A stretch of DNA of 64,000 nucleotides from a virus (IMGVR_UViG_3300002835_000015:62001-126000); one strand, 5' to 3'; positions 25,845 to 35,191 are shown, numbered from the stretch's first letter. Program-made: numbers and translations. The notes: generated from the sequence alone by a model not told the origin.

Positions 25845-26947
25845 TGAAGCTCCTTTATCTTGTTATAAATAAATGATGAAATTGCTAGATTGCCATTCAA
25901 GAATTCTGCTACGTTGTTAACGCCTTGAAACTTAAAGAATCTTTCTATTTCGTCTGGAGTCTTGCCTATCTGGTTTTCTTCTAGCACCTTAGAAACAATG
26001 GGATTTTCTGGTTCATCTACGGCACACTGTATAGTATACCAAGCACCAGCCGCTTTGATAAGTCTAAACTCACAGGCAATCTGAATTATCTCTTGTACTT
26101 CGTCAACTCCAACCCCGTACTTAATCCAACTTTCTGCTGTACTATTTGGCCTACCGCCAGCGGTTGATGTTTTTATTACCCAGTTTGCTATCTGACCAAC
26201 GTGTACACCAGTATCTTTTGGAACTTGCCACTTTCCGCGATGGGTGATCACCATGTTTGTACCGGCTTGATATTGTAACATGTTTCCACAATCTGCCATT
26301 TTTTGTGGTGCATATGGAGATCCACCAGTATTAGCAATATTGTGAGTGATACAAATTAGTATAGTCTTATTCTTCATAAGCGTACCACTGATACGCTTGA
26401 AAAACATGGAGAGTAATCTAGGCAAAGCATTTCTTACGCCAGTTCTAACTTCTCCCTCTAGTTCACACGCAGGAACCATGTTAGATAGTGAATCCGTAAT
26501 TATAACACAGCCGGGATCATTATTAATATAAAACTCAATAATGTTTAAGAAGTCTTCAGCAGATAGAACTCTCTCGTCGGTTGATTCTATAATGATGATG
26601 TTATCTGGCTCTAGACCTCTAATACCATCAAAGTTTTGCTTAGATAGTCTACCCTCTGTGTTTATATAAATGATTCTCTTACTGAGCTTTTGACATTTGG
26701 CAGCAAAGTGCAAAGCTGTGGTGGTCTTTCCGCTCTTTGGATCTCCTGTCATTACTACAACAGACCCCTCTCTTAGTCCACCACCAAGAGCAATATCTAA
26801 TGCTGGAGATATGCCTATAACTCCAAGATTATTTATATTTTGAAGAACCTCCGTTCCGCTCCTAACAACATCGCCATATTTACTAACTATTGAATTGCTA
26901 ACTGCATCTTCTGAAAACTTACCTGTTATCTTCTTGGCTTTGCTCAT
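25841..26947 (-). CDS. RecA/UvsX-like recombinase
   Basis: The 368-residue protein has GISPALDIALGGGLREGSVV leading into Walker A (TGDPKSGKTT), the catalytic-type Glu in YINTEGRLS, Walker B (CVIITDSLSNMVPA), and a loop-2 region ending in ICITHN. The C-terminal part (DEIERFFKFQGVNNVAEFL) is helical. Length and motif order fit phage UvsX/RecA strand-exchange proteins. It would drive recombination-dependent replication together with the nucleases encoded on either side. It overlaps both neighbours by four bases. Confidence 0.92.
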   Translation of the reverse strand: MSKAKKITGKFSEDAVSNSIVSKYGDVVRSGTEVLQNINNLGVIGISPALDIALGGGLREGSVVVMTGDPKSGKTTTALHFAAKCQKLSKRIIYINTEGRLSKQNFDGIRGLEPDNIIIIESTDERVLSAEDFLNIIEFYINNDPGCVIITDSLSNMVPACELEGEVRTGVRNALPRLLSMFFKRISGTLMKNKTILICITHNIANTGGSPYAPQKMADCGNMLQYQAGTNMVITHRGKWQVPKDTGVHVGQIANWVIKTSTAGGRPNSTAESWIKYGVGVDEVQEIIQIACEFRLIKAAGAWYTIQCAVDEPENPIVSKVLEENQIGKTPDEIERFFKFQGVNNVAEFLNGNLAISSFIYNKIKELH

Positions 26948-27465
26948 AAATTCCTCAATTGGTTCAACGTTGTCCTTTTTGTATTATAGCTGCTAGACGA
27001 TCTAGTTTCAAGCGGTTTATTTTCTTCTTTAACTTCGAGATTGACTTGGGGTTTATTTTGTTCTTCCTCAATCTTCTTTTGATATTTTGCAATTACTTTT
27101 TCTGCTTCTGGACTAATCTTATATCCTCTACCGTTTTGCACCCCAAGTACTAATAGTCTATCAAAGTCTTTTGACTTTATGGCTTGTAATATAGCTTCTT
27201 CGCTATATTTTTTTCTAAGCTGAACCGCAGCACCATGCTGTTTCTTCCACAGCCAATGTAGAGGATCACCTTTGGTCCAGAACTTATATGAAGGCTTGCC
27301 CAAGTTCAACTTCTCTGATCTTCTTAAAACTATATATTCTGCAACGTATGCTTCAAAAGTGCAATATTCACCAGTATGAATATGCTTGTACTTATGAGTT
27401 TCAGACCATTGCTTTTGATAGTCTTGATTAAAAAGGTCAGGCTTCTCTTTTTTTGGTGTAGTCAT
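26944..27465 (-). CDS. Unknown protein upstream of recA
   Basis: The 173-residue product is hydrophilic. A conserved-looking centre includes HTGEYCTFEAYVAEYIVLRR, then FWTKGDPLHWLWKKQHGAAVQLRKKY; the C-terminus is Lys/Glu-rich and probably disordered. The Trp-, Lys- and Arg-rich centre could contact nucleic acid. It is coupled to recA by a four-base overlap and overlaps the upstream gene by 22 bases. No family recognised. Confidence 0.55.
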   Translation of the reverse strand: MTTPKKEKPDLFNQDYQKQWSETHKYKHIHTGEYCTFEAYVAEYIVLRRSEKLNLGKPSYKFWTKGDPLHWLWKKQHGAAVQLRKKYSEEAILQAIKSKDFDRLLVLGVQNGRGYKISPEAEKVIAKYQKKIEEEQNKPQVNLEVKEENKPLETRSSSSYNTKRTTLNQLRNL

Positions 27466-27871
27466 ATATTAATGCTTCCTCAAAACAATCCTCAACATTA
27501 TCTTCGTCTTCTAATTCTTTAATCAATTCTGGGATAACCCAAATAGTTTTCTTAACAATATCATCGTGTAACATACCAATAGTAAATGTTTGGCGTGTTG
27601 ATTGACCGAATGATCCTATGATGGATCGTGTCAAGTATACACCATCTGAGTTTAGTGTGTCAACCTCTATAGAATGAGATCGGTACTGTAGCCCAACTTT
27701 CTTTACTGATAACTTGTTTTCTTTGCAATATGTTTTTAGTTCAAACCAATCTGAATAATCTGTTAGATATATCTCTAAATCATTAGATAAGATTGCTCTT
27801 ATCCAAGTCTTATACTTATCTTTTTTATACTCTTCAAGCCAATCTTTATATGATATTATGAAGTTTTTCAT
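27437..27871 (-). CDS. Unknown phage protein
   Basis: This 144-residue protein has an N-terminal amphipathic stretch (YKDWLEEYKKDKYKTWIRAIL), a beta-rich middle (VGLQYRSHSIEVDTLNSDG, SIIGSFGQSTRQTFTIGML) and an acidic C-terminus (ELEDEDNVEDCFEEAL). No motif gives a function. It overlaps neighbours at both ends within the recA operon. Confidence 0.5.
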   Translation of the reverse strand: MKNFIISYKDWLEEYKKDKYKTWIRAILSNDLEIYLTDYSDWFELKTYCKENKLSVKKVGLQYRSHSIEVDTLNSDGVYLTRSIIGSFGQSTRQTFTIGMLHDDIVKKTIWVIPELIKELEDEDNVEDCFEEALIYDYTKKREA

Positions 27872-28152
27872 CTGATCTTGGTCACGCAGTCGTGTTTTAC
27901 TGGGGTAGTCTTTTTATTCTCATCTATCATTGTAGATGCATTTTCAGTCATTATGGTAGCACCGCTCTGACGGGCAAATTGCTGATCAATCAAAGTTCTT
28001 GGTGCTTCGACTTTACTCTTTTTTATATATTTTTCTATAGCACCAGCTGCTCTATCTAAATCTGTTGCTATTTGTTCTATTGATTGTCCAGATTTAAATT
28101 TTTCCTCAACATAAAAAGCTTCTGCTTTACCAAGCGGTCCTGTCTTAGCCAT
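27868..28152 (-). CDS. Small HTH-like protein
   Basis: The 94-residue protein has a basic helix-turn-helix-like N-terminus: KAEAFYVEEKFKSGQSIEQIA and TDLDRAAGAIEKYIKK, as in small phage regulators and sigma-like recognition helices ('S-I-x-x-I-A-x-x-L-x-R'). The rest is a polar tail. It may bind DNA; target unknown. Overlaps of four bases downstream and eight upstream show it is part of the operon. Confidence 0.5.
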   Translation of the reverse strand: MAKTGPLGKAEAFYVEEKFKSGQSIEQIATDLDRAAGAIEKYIKKSKVEAPRTLIDQQFARQSGATIMTENASTMIDENKKTTPVKHDCVTKIR

Positions 28153-28492
28153 TAATGAAACTCCTTTGCGCTCTTGTCATATATAATGAGTTTTTGGTTT
28201 TTAAGTACGATGTATAATAACTGTGAGTTTGCTTACTAACGGGCTTGTATTCTAATCTTAGATTTGATTCTCTATGACTATCAGCACCATAAGGATCATA
28301 TGGTTGATTATTAAAAGTAAGAATAGCATATTTCATCTGAATTCTTCCTTCTCCCATATCTGTTGTAATAGTTTTAGCAAAAATTCTTTCTGACTCATCT
28401 GCAATTGGTAAACCCAACTTATTCAATGATACTTCATGAATTTCTTTTTTATCAATATTTTCAACACTATCTGATGAATTTATAAACTTCAT
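28145..28492 (-). CDS. Unknown phage protein
   Basis: The 115-residue product is soluble, with a beta-rich centre (IFAKTITTDMGEGRIQMKYAILTFNNQPYDP) that resembles small phage structural or tail-associated proteins. Its ATG overlaps the stop of the FmdB-like gene by four bases. I do not recognise a family. Confidence 0.5.
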   Translation of the reverse strand: MKFINSSDSVENIDKKEIHEVSLNKLGLPIADESERIFAKTITTDMGEGRIQMKYAILTFNNQPYDPYGADSHRESNLRLEYKPVSKQTHSYYTSYLKTKNSLYMTRAQRSFING

Positions 28493-28839
28493 TTTTCACC
28501 TGTCATTATGTATTTAGTTCTTTGAGTCTCAGTCATTTTATTTATCTCTTTTTTAGATGCGGACCCAAAAGTAGAAAGTGGAGAAGATTCCTGTGTATTC
28601 TTTTTAGAATTTGCTTCTATTTCAGATCTTTCATAGTGTCCTTTTTTGGACCAATTTTTGTCTGCCAAACTACCTATTGTTTTAGGATCAGACATAAAAG
28701 AAGCTATGCCACCATATATTACCCTTCTCAGACCATCTTTTCCACAACTTGGGCATTGTGTAAAAGCTTCATCTTTAATAGATTGGTAAACGTCATTCAT
28801 TTCATGCGAACATTCGTCGCAGATATAATCATATAGCAT
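28489..28839 (-). CDS. FmdB-like zinc-ribbon protein
   Basis: The first 42 residues form an FmdB-type zinc ribbon: MLYDYICDECSHEMNDVYQS and CPSCGKDGLRRVIYGG with C7, C10, C29 and C32 as ligands. The remaining 70 residues are polar and low in structure. FmdB ribbons are thought to bind nucleic acid or act in regulation; phages often carry them with longer tails. It lies one base from the glycosyltransferase gene. Confidence 0.75.
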   Translation of the reverse strand: MLYDYICDECSHEMNDVYQSIKDEAFTQCPSCGKDGLRRVIYGGIASFMSDPKTIGSLADKNWSKKGHYERSEIEANSKKNTQESSPLSTFGSASKKEINKMTETQRTKYIMTGEK

Positions 28840-28840
28840 A

Positions 28841-29518
28841 TTATTCCTTATCTATTGAATTAGCCCACATCTTCATTTTTGATACCATATCCTCATGCAT
28901 AGTTGCATGTAAAATTATCCCATCATTTTCACTGTTTTCATTATACCTCTTATCATGTAAATGTACATTATAGATAAAAGGTAACTGACATGTTTTTTCG
29001 AACAAGTCTTTTTTTTCTTTAGTAATTGGATTTCTGAACATTACATCTATAAGAGATCCTTGTTCCCACCATAGTGGATCTATAGAATTTTTGTTATTCC
29101 ATATATCATTTAATAGCGATATACATTCCTGTTTTAAAACCCAAGCCCCACAATTTGGAACATTAAAATTAATGCCCGGAATTTGATGAAAAACCAAGCC
29201 TTGGATGTAAGATGATTCAAAAAAACCATCAAAAATATCTTTAGAAGTTTTGTTTATAATAATATCTGAGTCTAACCATAAAACCAAATCATATTTTTCT
29301 ATTTCTAATAAATATTTTAGTATTGGAATTTTTAACCAAGACGGTGGCCTTTCATGATCCCAATCAAATAAGTTACATATAGCTTTTACTTTTTCATGTG
29401 ATGGCATGAACAAATCATAATTATGCTTTGTGGCATATTTATAAAATGATGGTAGAGCTATTTGCAACAAATTTGAATGCTTGTCCCCTAGTGCAAAACT
29501 AACAATTGCTTTTTTCAT
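28841..29518 (-). CDS. GT34-like galactosyl/mannosyltransferase
   Basis: The 225-residue protein starts KKAIVSFALGDKHSNLLQIALPSF and carries YDLVLWLDSDIIINKTS near residue 80, where D-x-D is the metal/donor site, and DPLWWEQGSLIDVMF, the W-x-E-Q motif of GT34-type and related enzymes. It ends with HLHDKRYNE and GIILHATMH, the expected C-terminal His. It sits between phoH and the FmdB-like gene, apart from the main glycosylation island. Confidence 0.8.
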   Translation of the reverse strand: MKKAIVSFALGDKHSNLLQIALPSFYKYATKHNYDLFMPSHEKVKAICNLFDWDHERPPSWLKIPILKYLLEIEKYDLVLWLDSDIIINKTSKDIFDGFFESSYIQGLVFHQIPGINFNVPNCGAWVLKQECISLLNDIWNNKNSIDPLWWEQGSLIDVMFRNPITKEKKDLFEKTCQLPFIYNVHLHDKRYNENSENDGIILHATMHEDMVSKMKMWANSIDKE

Positions 29519-29535
29519 GACTTCCTTATATTTAA

Positions 29536-30213
29536 CTAAGATTCAAGTGCAAATAAAACCGCACCTAATATACCATTTCTCTGTATATCTTGATAATCTA
29601 ATCCACAAACTCCAACACCATTTATGCCAGATAATTTAGTTATACATTCTATTAATCCATTACCGTGATATAAGTCAGTTTGCTTAGTATCGCCATTGAT
29701 CATAACTTTAGACTTTTCGCCCATTCTTGTAATAAACATTTTTATCTGTTCTAATGTACAATTTTGTGCTTCATCTAGAATCATGTAAGCATTATGGAAT
29801 GTAGAACCTCTCATGGTTTCTAATGGTTCAAATCTAATTCTTCTAGTATTATAATAAAGACCAAATTTATCTCTACCAAGAAAGTACTTTAGATTTTCTT
29901 CCATTGGTTGTAGGTATGGTTTTATTTTCTCATTAAGTTCTCCCGGTAAAGAGCCAATGTCTTTTCCGGTACAAACTAACGGTCGTGTTACTATTATAGA
30001 ATCTATTTTATCCTTTAACAAGTGGTCCGCAGCTATTCCAGCAGCGATAAATGACTTACCAGTACCAGAAGGTCCGGTGCAGAATATAATATCATTCTCT
30101 ACAATAGATCTGATATATTCTTTTTGATTGTCAGTTTTAGCAACTAGAACATTGTCTTTTGGTTGATTCTTGTTTTTCTTATTTTTTCTCGGATTGTTGG
30201 CCGCTGCTGACAT
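29536..30213 (-). CDS. phoH: PhoH-like P-loop NTPase
   Basis: The 225-residue ATPase has Walker A FCTGPSGTGKSFIAAG, the TRPLVCTGKDIGSLPG motif, Walker B YMILDEAQNCT and MINGDTKQTDL, all characteristic of PhoH. PhoH is widespread in phages; it is thought to act in RNA metabolism with a KH- or helicase-type role, though its job in infection is not settled. GGAG six bases before ATG 30213 supports this start over one 36 bases upstream. The start lies within the last 35 bases of the HNH gene upstream. Confidence 0.9.
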   Translation of the reverse strand: MSAAANNPRKNKKNKNQPKDNVLVAKTDNQKEYIRSIVENDIIFCTGPSGTGKSFIAAGIAADHLLKDKIDSIIVTRPLVCTGKDIGSLPGELNEKIKPYLQPMEENLKYFLGRDKFGLYYNTRRIRFEPLETMRGSTFHNAYMILDEAQNCTLEQIKMFITRMGEKSKVMINGDTKQTDLYHGNGLIECITKLSGINGVGVCGLDYQDIQRNGILGAVLFALES

Positions 30214-30934
30214 TGATTTCTCCATTGTTACATGGGGGGTTGTTTTCATACCACCATTTTATAGACTTTATCATGTCCTCAAACGACTTTAATCCCAATG
30301 ATTGTTTGAAGGAATTTATTCCAAATATACACCATATTACATTCCCCTTCACATAACCATCTGTCGGTTCGATTCTATCCAAAGATGGACCATCCCACGA
30401 TTGAAATCCATCCTGCTTCATAGAATTTTTCATAGGTATGTTTGAATAAAAACAGTGTCCATTTTGTTTTTTCCATAGATCAATAAGATATTCTATATCT
30501 AAATCAAATTTAATACCATTTTTTTCTGCTCTAGATTTTATCGTACCAATACGTCTTTTAATATAGAATTCAAAATCTCCATTTTCAATAGCAAATTTAA
30601 ATCTACGAGATCTAGATCGATTACATCTAATAACTGATTTTTCTTTGTTATAGCATTCTCGACATTCTTTTGAAACGCCTCCAGAAAGCTTACGACTTTT
30701 GTTAAAAAGGCTTAAATCTTTCCATTGTTTGCATTTATAACATCTTTTTGAATTTTCTACAACAGTAGGGCATTTATGTTTTGCATAAGCATTTCTACAC
30801 TCTCTATGTATATTTGAGTAACAATTATCACAAGTCACTACTATTTTTGAATGAGAACCTTTGTGCAAATCTGAAACTTTGTAACCAAAAGTTGCTAATG
30901 TCAATTCTTCATTAGGTGTAACGTCTGATAGCAT
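30179..30934 (-). CDS. HNH-family putative homing endonuclease with zinc motifs
   Basis: From ATG 30934 (SD TGGAGAAA) the product is 251 residues. The N-terminal half has several Cys pairs (CDNCYSNIHRECR, CYKCKQWKDL, CRECYNKEK) that look like zinc-binding DNA-recognition modules. The C-terminal nuclease has HCFYSNIPM, SLDRIEPTDGYVKGNVIWC, an HNH/beta-beta-alpha-metal-like layout similar to the enzyme at 20608-21291. It lies against phoH, whose start it overlaps. The reading frame extends to 30964, but that region contains the promoter motif. Confidence 0.78.
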   Translation of the reverse strand: MLSDVTPNEELTLATFGYKVSDLHKGSHSKIVVTCDNCYSNIHRECRNAYAKHKCPTVVENSKRCYKCKQWKDLSLFNKSRKLSGGVSKECRECYNKEKSVIRCNRSRSRRFKFAIENGDFEFYIKRRIGTIKSRAEKNGIKFDLDIEYLIDLWKKQNGHCFYSNIPMKNSMKQDGFQSWDGPSLDRIEPTDGYVKGNVIWCIFGINSFKQSLGLKSFEDMIKSIKWWYENNPPCNNGEINVSSGQQSEKK

Positions 30935-30968
30935 AATATTTCTCCATGCGGTTTGAAAAATCATACTA

Positions 30969-30978
30969 TTTTATACAC
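30969..30978 (-). promoter_or_regulatory. Candidate phage-type promoter element GTGTATAAAA
   Basis: GTGTATAAAA on the minus strand occupies the short gap after the dUTPase stop and ends 34 bases before the ATG with a good ribosome site at 30934. The identical 10-mer occurs at 60130-60139. Promoter function is inferred from the recurrent spacing. Confidence 0.4.
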
Positions 30979-30997
30979 CAAAAAGGTCATAAAGCCT

Positions 30998-31417
30998 TTA
31001 GTTTCCAGAACTTCCAAAGCCATTGTCTCCTCGTTGCGAGGAACCTAACGTTTCATGGACCTCCATACTTACGCGAGGAACCTCTTGGAATATAATCTGA
31101 GCGATTCTATCCCCGGTATTTATACCTACAACTTCATCAGAAGTGTTGTATAAGCATACCATTATTTCTCCTCTATATCCGCTATCCACTACCCCTGCTA
31201 AAACATCAATTCCATGTTTAACTGATAGTCCCGATCTGGGCCAAATTAAACCGGCAAAGTGTTCTGGCATTTGTATTGCTATCCCCGTTCTGACAGTCTT
31301 ACGTTGTTTTGGTGGTATGACGGTATCAAGCACTGAGTATAAGTCAAATCCTGCGTCATTTATATTAGCTTTTGTTGGAACTTTGGCATTATTATCAAGT
31401 AATTGAACAGAAATCAT
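30998..31417 (-). CDS. dut: dUTP pyrophosphatase
   Basis: The 139-residue trimeric-type dUTPase shows all five motifs: DAGFDLYSV, PRSGLSVKHG, GVVDSGYRGEI, GDRIAQIIF and RGDNGFGSSG. It converts dUTP to dUMP and pyrophosphate, keeping uracil out of DNA and supplying dUMP for the thymidylate synthase encoded at 55521-56156. Its ATG overlaps the nrdB stop (ATGA), so it is cotranslated with ribonucleotide reductase. Confidence 0.96.
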   Translation of the reverse strand: MISVQLLDNNAKVPTKANINDAGFDLYSVLDTVIPPKQRKTVRTGIAIQMPEHFAGLIWPRSGLSVKHGIDVLAGVVDSGYRGEIMVCLYNTSDEVVGINTGDRIAQIIFQEVPRVSMEVHETLGSSQRGDNGFGSSGN

Positions 31418-32493
31418 AGATCGAATCCTCCTAGGTCAACATCCTCTAAGTCATTCTTACTAGCACCAATCTTATATGAAGTAATTTCATGCTCTTGTGG
31501 TGCAACTTGTACTGATTCACTATTCATCCAAGGGTCAGTCCATCCAGATATTGGGTTTCTACAACCCTTATCGTATGGTAGTCCTATATTCTTTCTTCTG
31601 GTCATACATAGCCAATCAATGTATTCAGCCATTACCTTTTCATTTAAGCCAATGATTGATCCATCTTTAAATAGATATTCTGCCCATGCTTTTTCCTCAT
31701 TTGCTGCGGATTCAAACATTGCTACGGCTTCTTCTTGGCATTCTTCTGCTATCTTTACAAATCCCTCTTCTGGAACATTATGAAGAATCTTAATAATTTC
31801 CTGAGTATTATAAAGATGTAATGCCTCATCGCGTTTTATTAGTTTAATAATGTCTGCATTACCGATCATTTTCTTATTTTCTGCAAACGCGAATGCAGAA
31901 ATAAATGAGACATAAAATCTAACTGCTTCAAGTATGTTAACGCTAATGAGAGTTAGGTAAATCTGCTTTTTTATATCTTTAACTTTGCCGGAATGACCTA
32001 CTTCTCGTAAAGCGTTATATTCTTTTATTGCTACATTAGCTCGTTTGAGAATTTCTTTGTCTGTTAAACAGCTATCTAATATTTCACTAGGATTATTATA
32101 TACGTTCTTAATAATATATGTATAGCTGTAACTATGAATTTGTTCGAAAAATTGCCAAACATTCATACAAGCTTCTAATTCTGGATTAGAAACATACTGA
32201 TTGAAGCTTGGAACACCCCTACAAATAACTGAATCAAGCATAGTTTGATATTTAAGATTAGATGTGAAAATAAATCTTTCATTCTCACTCATAATATCAT
32301 CATTTTTGAAGTCATTACGATCTTTCTTCAGTTCTATTTCTTCTGGACGCCAAAAGAATTCAATTTGTTTCTTATATAAATCAAAAAATACTGGATATTT
32401 AAATTTATCATATCTCTGTAATGATAAGTTTTCGCCTAAAAATAATGGTTGCTTCAAGTAGTCAACGTTTTTAGTATTTAATATTGTTTTCAT
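31414..32493 (-). CDS. nrdB: Ribonucleoside-diphosphate reductase beta subunit (class I)
   Basis: The 359-residue subunit carries the radical site in FFEQIHSYSYTYIIKN (E117, H120, Y124, equivalent to E. coli E115, H118, Y122) and the later iron ligands in LIKRDEALHLYN. It generates the tyrosyl radical used by NrdA. The gene follows the HNH gene that separates it from nrdA; the ATG lies 23 bases inside the HNH gene. A GAPVQ-like C-terminal tail is replaced by DLGGFDL, which would bind NrdA. Confidence 0.95.
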   Translation of the reverse strand: MKTILNTKNVDYLKQPLFLGENLSLQRYDKFKYPVFFDLYKKQIEFFWRPEEIELKKDRNDFKNDDIMSENERFIFTSNLKYQTMLDSVICRGVPSFNQYVSNPELEACMNVWQFFEQIHSYSYTYIIKNVYNNPSEILDSCLTDKEILKRANVAIKEYNALREVGHSGKVKDIKKQIYLTLISVNILEAVRFYVSFISAFAFAENKKMIGNADIIKLIKRDEALHLYNTQEIIKILHNVPEEGFVKIAEECQEEAVAMFESAANEEKAWAEYLFKDGSIIGLNEKVMAEYIDWLCMTRRKNIGLPYDKGCRNPISGWTDPWMNSESVQVAPQEHEITSYKIGASKNDLEDVDLGGFDL

Positions 32494-32920
32494 GTTCCAA
32501 TCTTCTTTCTATAGCTTTATTTATATCATCAAAAAAGCCTAACTCTTTGCGTTTACCATTAATTTGTATTCTTACTTGCCACTTTTTTCTTATTTTATTC
32601 CAAGAAATACCTCTATACCCACTAGTTGAATCTTTTCTAACATGTGAATTACTTTGATTAATTTCTTGTGTGACATCTCGTAAATTATTAATACAATTAT
32701 TCTGTTTATTTCTATCAATGTGATCTATTTGATTTTTAGGCCATTCATCATAATACAAATACCATGCCAATCTGTGTGCTTTATATCTTTTATATCCTAC
32801 TGATATTACTATATACCCCTTATTATCAATAGTACCTGCGATATCTCCCGCCTTTGTATATCCCAAATTAGGATTTATTTTCCAGAATATATTTCCAGTG
32901 TTGGGGTCATATAATAACAT
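32471..32920 (-). CDS. HNH homing endonuclease with AP2-like domain, between nrdA and nrdB
   Basis: The 149-residue protein starts LLYDPNTGNIFWKINPN, the usual beginning of HNH_3/NUMOD4-type homing enzymes, and carries QIDHIDRNKQNNCINNLRDVT (the H-N-H core with D-H-I-D and N-N-L-R) followed by GYRGISWNKIRKKWQVRIQI and KRKELGFFDDINKAI, an AP2-like DNA-binding repeat. I prefer ATG 32920, just after the nrdA stop, since upstream codons overlap nrdA and do not fit the family. Insertion between nrdA and nrdB is a well-known homing position in phages. Confidence 0.88.
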   Translation of the reverse strand: MLLYDPNTGNIFWKINPNLGYTKAGDIAGTIDNKGYIVISVGYKRYKAHRLAWYLYYDEWPKNQIDHIDRNKQNNCINNLRDVTQEINQSNSHVRKDSTSGYRGISWNKIRKKWQVRIQINGKRKELGFFDDINKAIERRLEHENNIKY

Positions 32921-32930
32921 TTCTTTTAAA

Positions 32931-35165
32931 TTATATTGCACAAGAACCACCCTCACAGGTAGATAACAAATCTTTTTCAGTATTACCATCAGAATCTGGC
33001 GTATTGCAATAATAAAAGTTCTTTACACCATATTTATACCCCTGTATCTGATCTTTGATCAAAATACTCAAAGGAATATTGCCGTCAGGATAATGGGAAT
33101 AATTATAGTATAAATTAACACTTATGCTCATATCAACAAATTTTTGTAACACTGCACAAATATTTAATATTGCTTTGTTGTTTGGCATTTCCCACGCTAA
33201 AGTATAGTAATTTTTACGAGAAGCATAATTTGGCACTAATTGCTTGAGGATGCCGTTCTTAGCCTTTTTATAAGACATGAGGCTACGGACAGGTTCAATT
33301 CCATTTGTGCTGTTCTGGATGACGCTAGAGGACTCACAGGGCATTATAGCAGTCAGAGTAGAGTGTCTTAGACCATGAATTTTGATCCTAGCTCTCAAAC
33401 CCTCCCAATCCATAATATACTCTGGCTTAACCAGTTCGTCAACTGTTTTTTTGTACCAATCGATTGGAAGCAATCCGCGAGAATATTTAGTCTCATTAAA
33501 TTTATTACATGGACCCTTGAGTTCAGCAAGTTTGCAGGACTCATTTAGTAAGTACCACTGAATTTTTTCCATGATTTCATGAACTAATCTTAATGTTTCG
33601 GCATCATCATATTTTAGCTTGTGCTTTGCTAAAAATGCAGCAAAATTAGTAATACCAATTCCAAGTGATCTACGATTCTTTGTAAAGTTTTCACCAGCCG
33701 CTACTGGATAATCTTGATAATCAATAATAGATTCTAAAGACTTTACAGCAATAGAGCAAGCTTTTTCTATGTCCTTGTTATCTTCCAGTTCAAGTAGGTT
33801 TAATGCTGACAGAATACAAATACCAATTTCGCCTTCTTTGTCATCTATAGATGATATTGGTTTAGTTGGATGGATAATTTCTTGACATAGATTACTCATG
33901 TAAACTGGGGCATCCCATGATCCATGCTCATTAGCATTATCAATATTCATAACATAAATGCGACCAGTTTCTAATCTCTCTTTGGTAAAAATTTCAGCAA
34001 GCTTTCTTGCGTTAATTTTCTTCTTCATCTTTACGTAGCGAGCGTTTTCATATTTTTCATATAGCTTTTTGAAGTCTTCATTATTGTTCATAGAACTATA
34101 AAGACCACCAGTTTCATGAGGACTCATTAGTGTAATGTCTTCATTTTTAATTAAACGCTCATAGAATAACTTGTTAAACTGAACAGAATAATCTAGCTTT
34201 CTTACTCTATTATCGTCAGTTCCCGCGTTATTCTTTAATGTCATTATATCTTCAATTTCATAGTGCCAAAATGGAATATGCACAGTAGCAGAACCACCAC
34301 GAATACCATTCTGACTTGTTGCTTTAACCGTTGACTCAAATATCTTTAAGTATGGGATAAGACCAGTATGAATTACTTCGCCGCCCCTAATGCTAGAGTT
34401 AATTGGGCGAATGCGGCCAATATTTAAACCAATGCCAGCCCTTCTTGCAGTATACTTTCCAACAGCGTGTACGCTTGAAAATATAGAATCAAGATCATCT
34501 TCAACGTCTACTAGAACACAGCTAGCAAACTGTTTGATTTTAGTTCTTACTCCAGCCATGATTGGAGTTGGAAGATTAATCTTAAATGTAGAGAAACATT
34601 CATATGCCTCTTCTACTTCCTCTACGGTATCAAATAAAGACATAGCGATTGCTACATAAGCAAACTGTGGTGTTTCATACATCTGTCCAGTAGACCTATT
34701 CTTAATAAGATACTTATCTATCATTTGCTGTAATCCAGCATAAGTATATAAATAATCTCTATCATGATCCACGAACTTTTCAATCTGATCTATTTGTTCT
34801 TTACTCCACTTTGATAATAGAGTTTCATCATATATTTCAGCTTTTACATTACTAGATATATGAGACAACAAACTTGGTGGAGCATCATGGTTTTCCCAGA
34901 GATCTTTTCTAAGGGACATATTCAATAGTCTAGATGCAACATATTGATAGTTTGGCTTGCTGGGAGAAGTTAGATCGTTAGCAGACTTGATTAAGATTTG
35001 ATGGATTTCTTCTGTGGTTATTCCATCTTTTAAAGAGAGGTTAGCATTCATCTCTATATCTGACCAAGAAACGTTAGCGATGTCTTTTATCGCCCACTCT
35101 ACAACCTTATGAATCTTCTCAACTGTATAGACTTCGAAACTACCGTTCCTTTTTTGAACGCGCAT
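32931..35165 (-). CDS. nrdA: Ribonucleoside-diphosphate reductase alpha subunit (class Ia)
   Basis: The 744-residue catalytic subunit has an N-terminal ATP-cone (RVQKRNGSFEVYTVEKIHKV), redox Cys C216 (KQFASCVLVD), the N-L-C-Q-E catalytic set at 425-429, and the C-terminal redox pair in CEGGSC (C737, C742). It reduces NDPs to dNDPs using the NrdB radical; the ATP-cone suggests normal activity control. Its end is directly followed by an HNH gene and then nrdB. Length matches the family. Confidence 0.96.
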   Translation of the reverse strand: MRVQKRNGSFEVYTVEKIHKVVEWAIKDIANVSWSDIEMNANLSLKDGITTEEIHQILIKSANDLTSPSKPNYQYVASRLLNMSLRKDLWENHDAPPSLLSHISSNVKAEIYDETLLSKWSKEQIDQIEKFVDHDRDYLYTYAGLQQMIDKYLIKNRSTGQMYETPQFAYVAIAMSLFDTVEEVEEAYECFSTFKINLPTPIMAGVRTKIKQFASCVLVDVEDDLDSIFSSVHAVGKYTARRAGIGLNIGRIRPINSSIRGGEVIHTGLIPYLKIFESTVKATSQNGIRGGSATVHIPFWHYEIEDIMTLKNNAGTDDNRVRKLDYSVQFNKLFYERLIKNEDITLMSPHETGGLYSSMNNNEDFKKLYEKYENARYVKMKKKINARKLAEIFTKERLETGRIYVMNIDNANEHGSWDAPVYMSNLCQEIIHPTKPISSIDDKEGEIGICILSALNLLELEDNKDIEKACSIAVKSLESIIDYQDYPVAAGENFTKNRRSLGIGITNFAAFLAKHKLKYDDAETLRLVHEIMEKIQWYLLNESCKLAELKGPCNKFNETKYSRGLLPIDWYKKTVDELVKPEYIMDWEGLRARIKIHGLRHSTLTAIMPCESSSVIQNSTNGIEPVRSLMSYKKAKNGILKQLVPNYASRKNYYTLAWEMPNNKAILNICAVLQKFVDMSISVNLYYNYSHYPDGNIPLSILIKDQIQGYKYGVKNFYYCNTPDSDGNTEKDLLSTCEGGSCAI

Positions 35166-35191
35166 AATCCCCTCTTTCTTTTAATCAACTA

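Noticed and set aside
33030-33039. T4-type late promoter TATAAATA (minus strand)
   Set aside because: The hits seen (inside nrdA, dut and a glycosyltransferase gene) are in coding sequence without a following start, so they look random.
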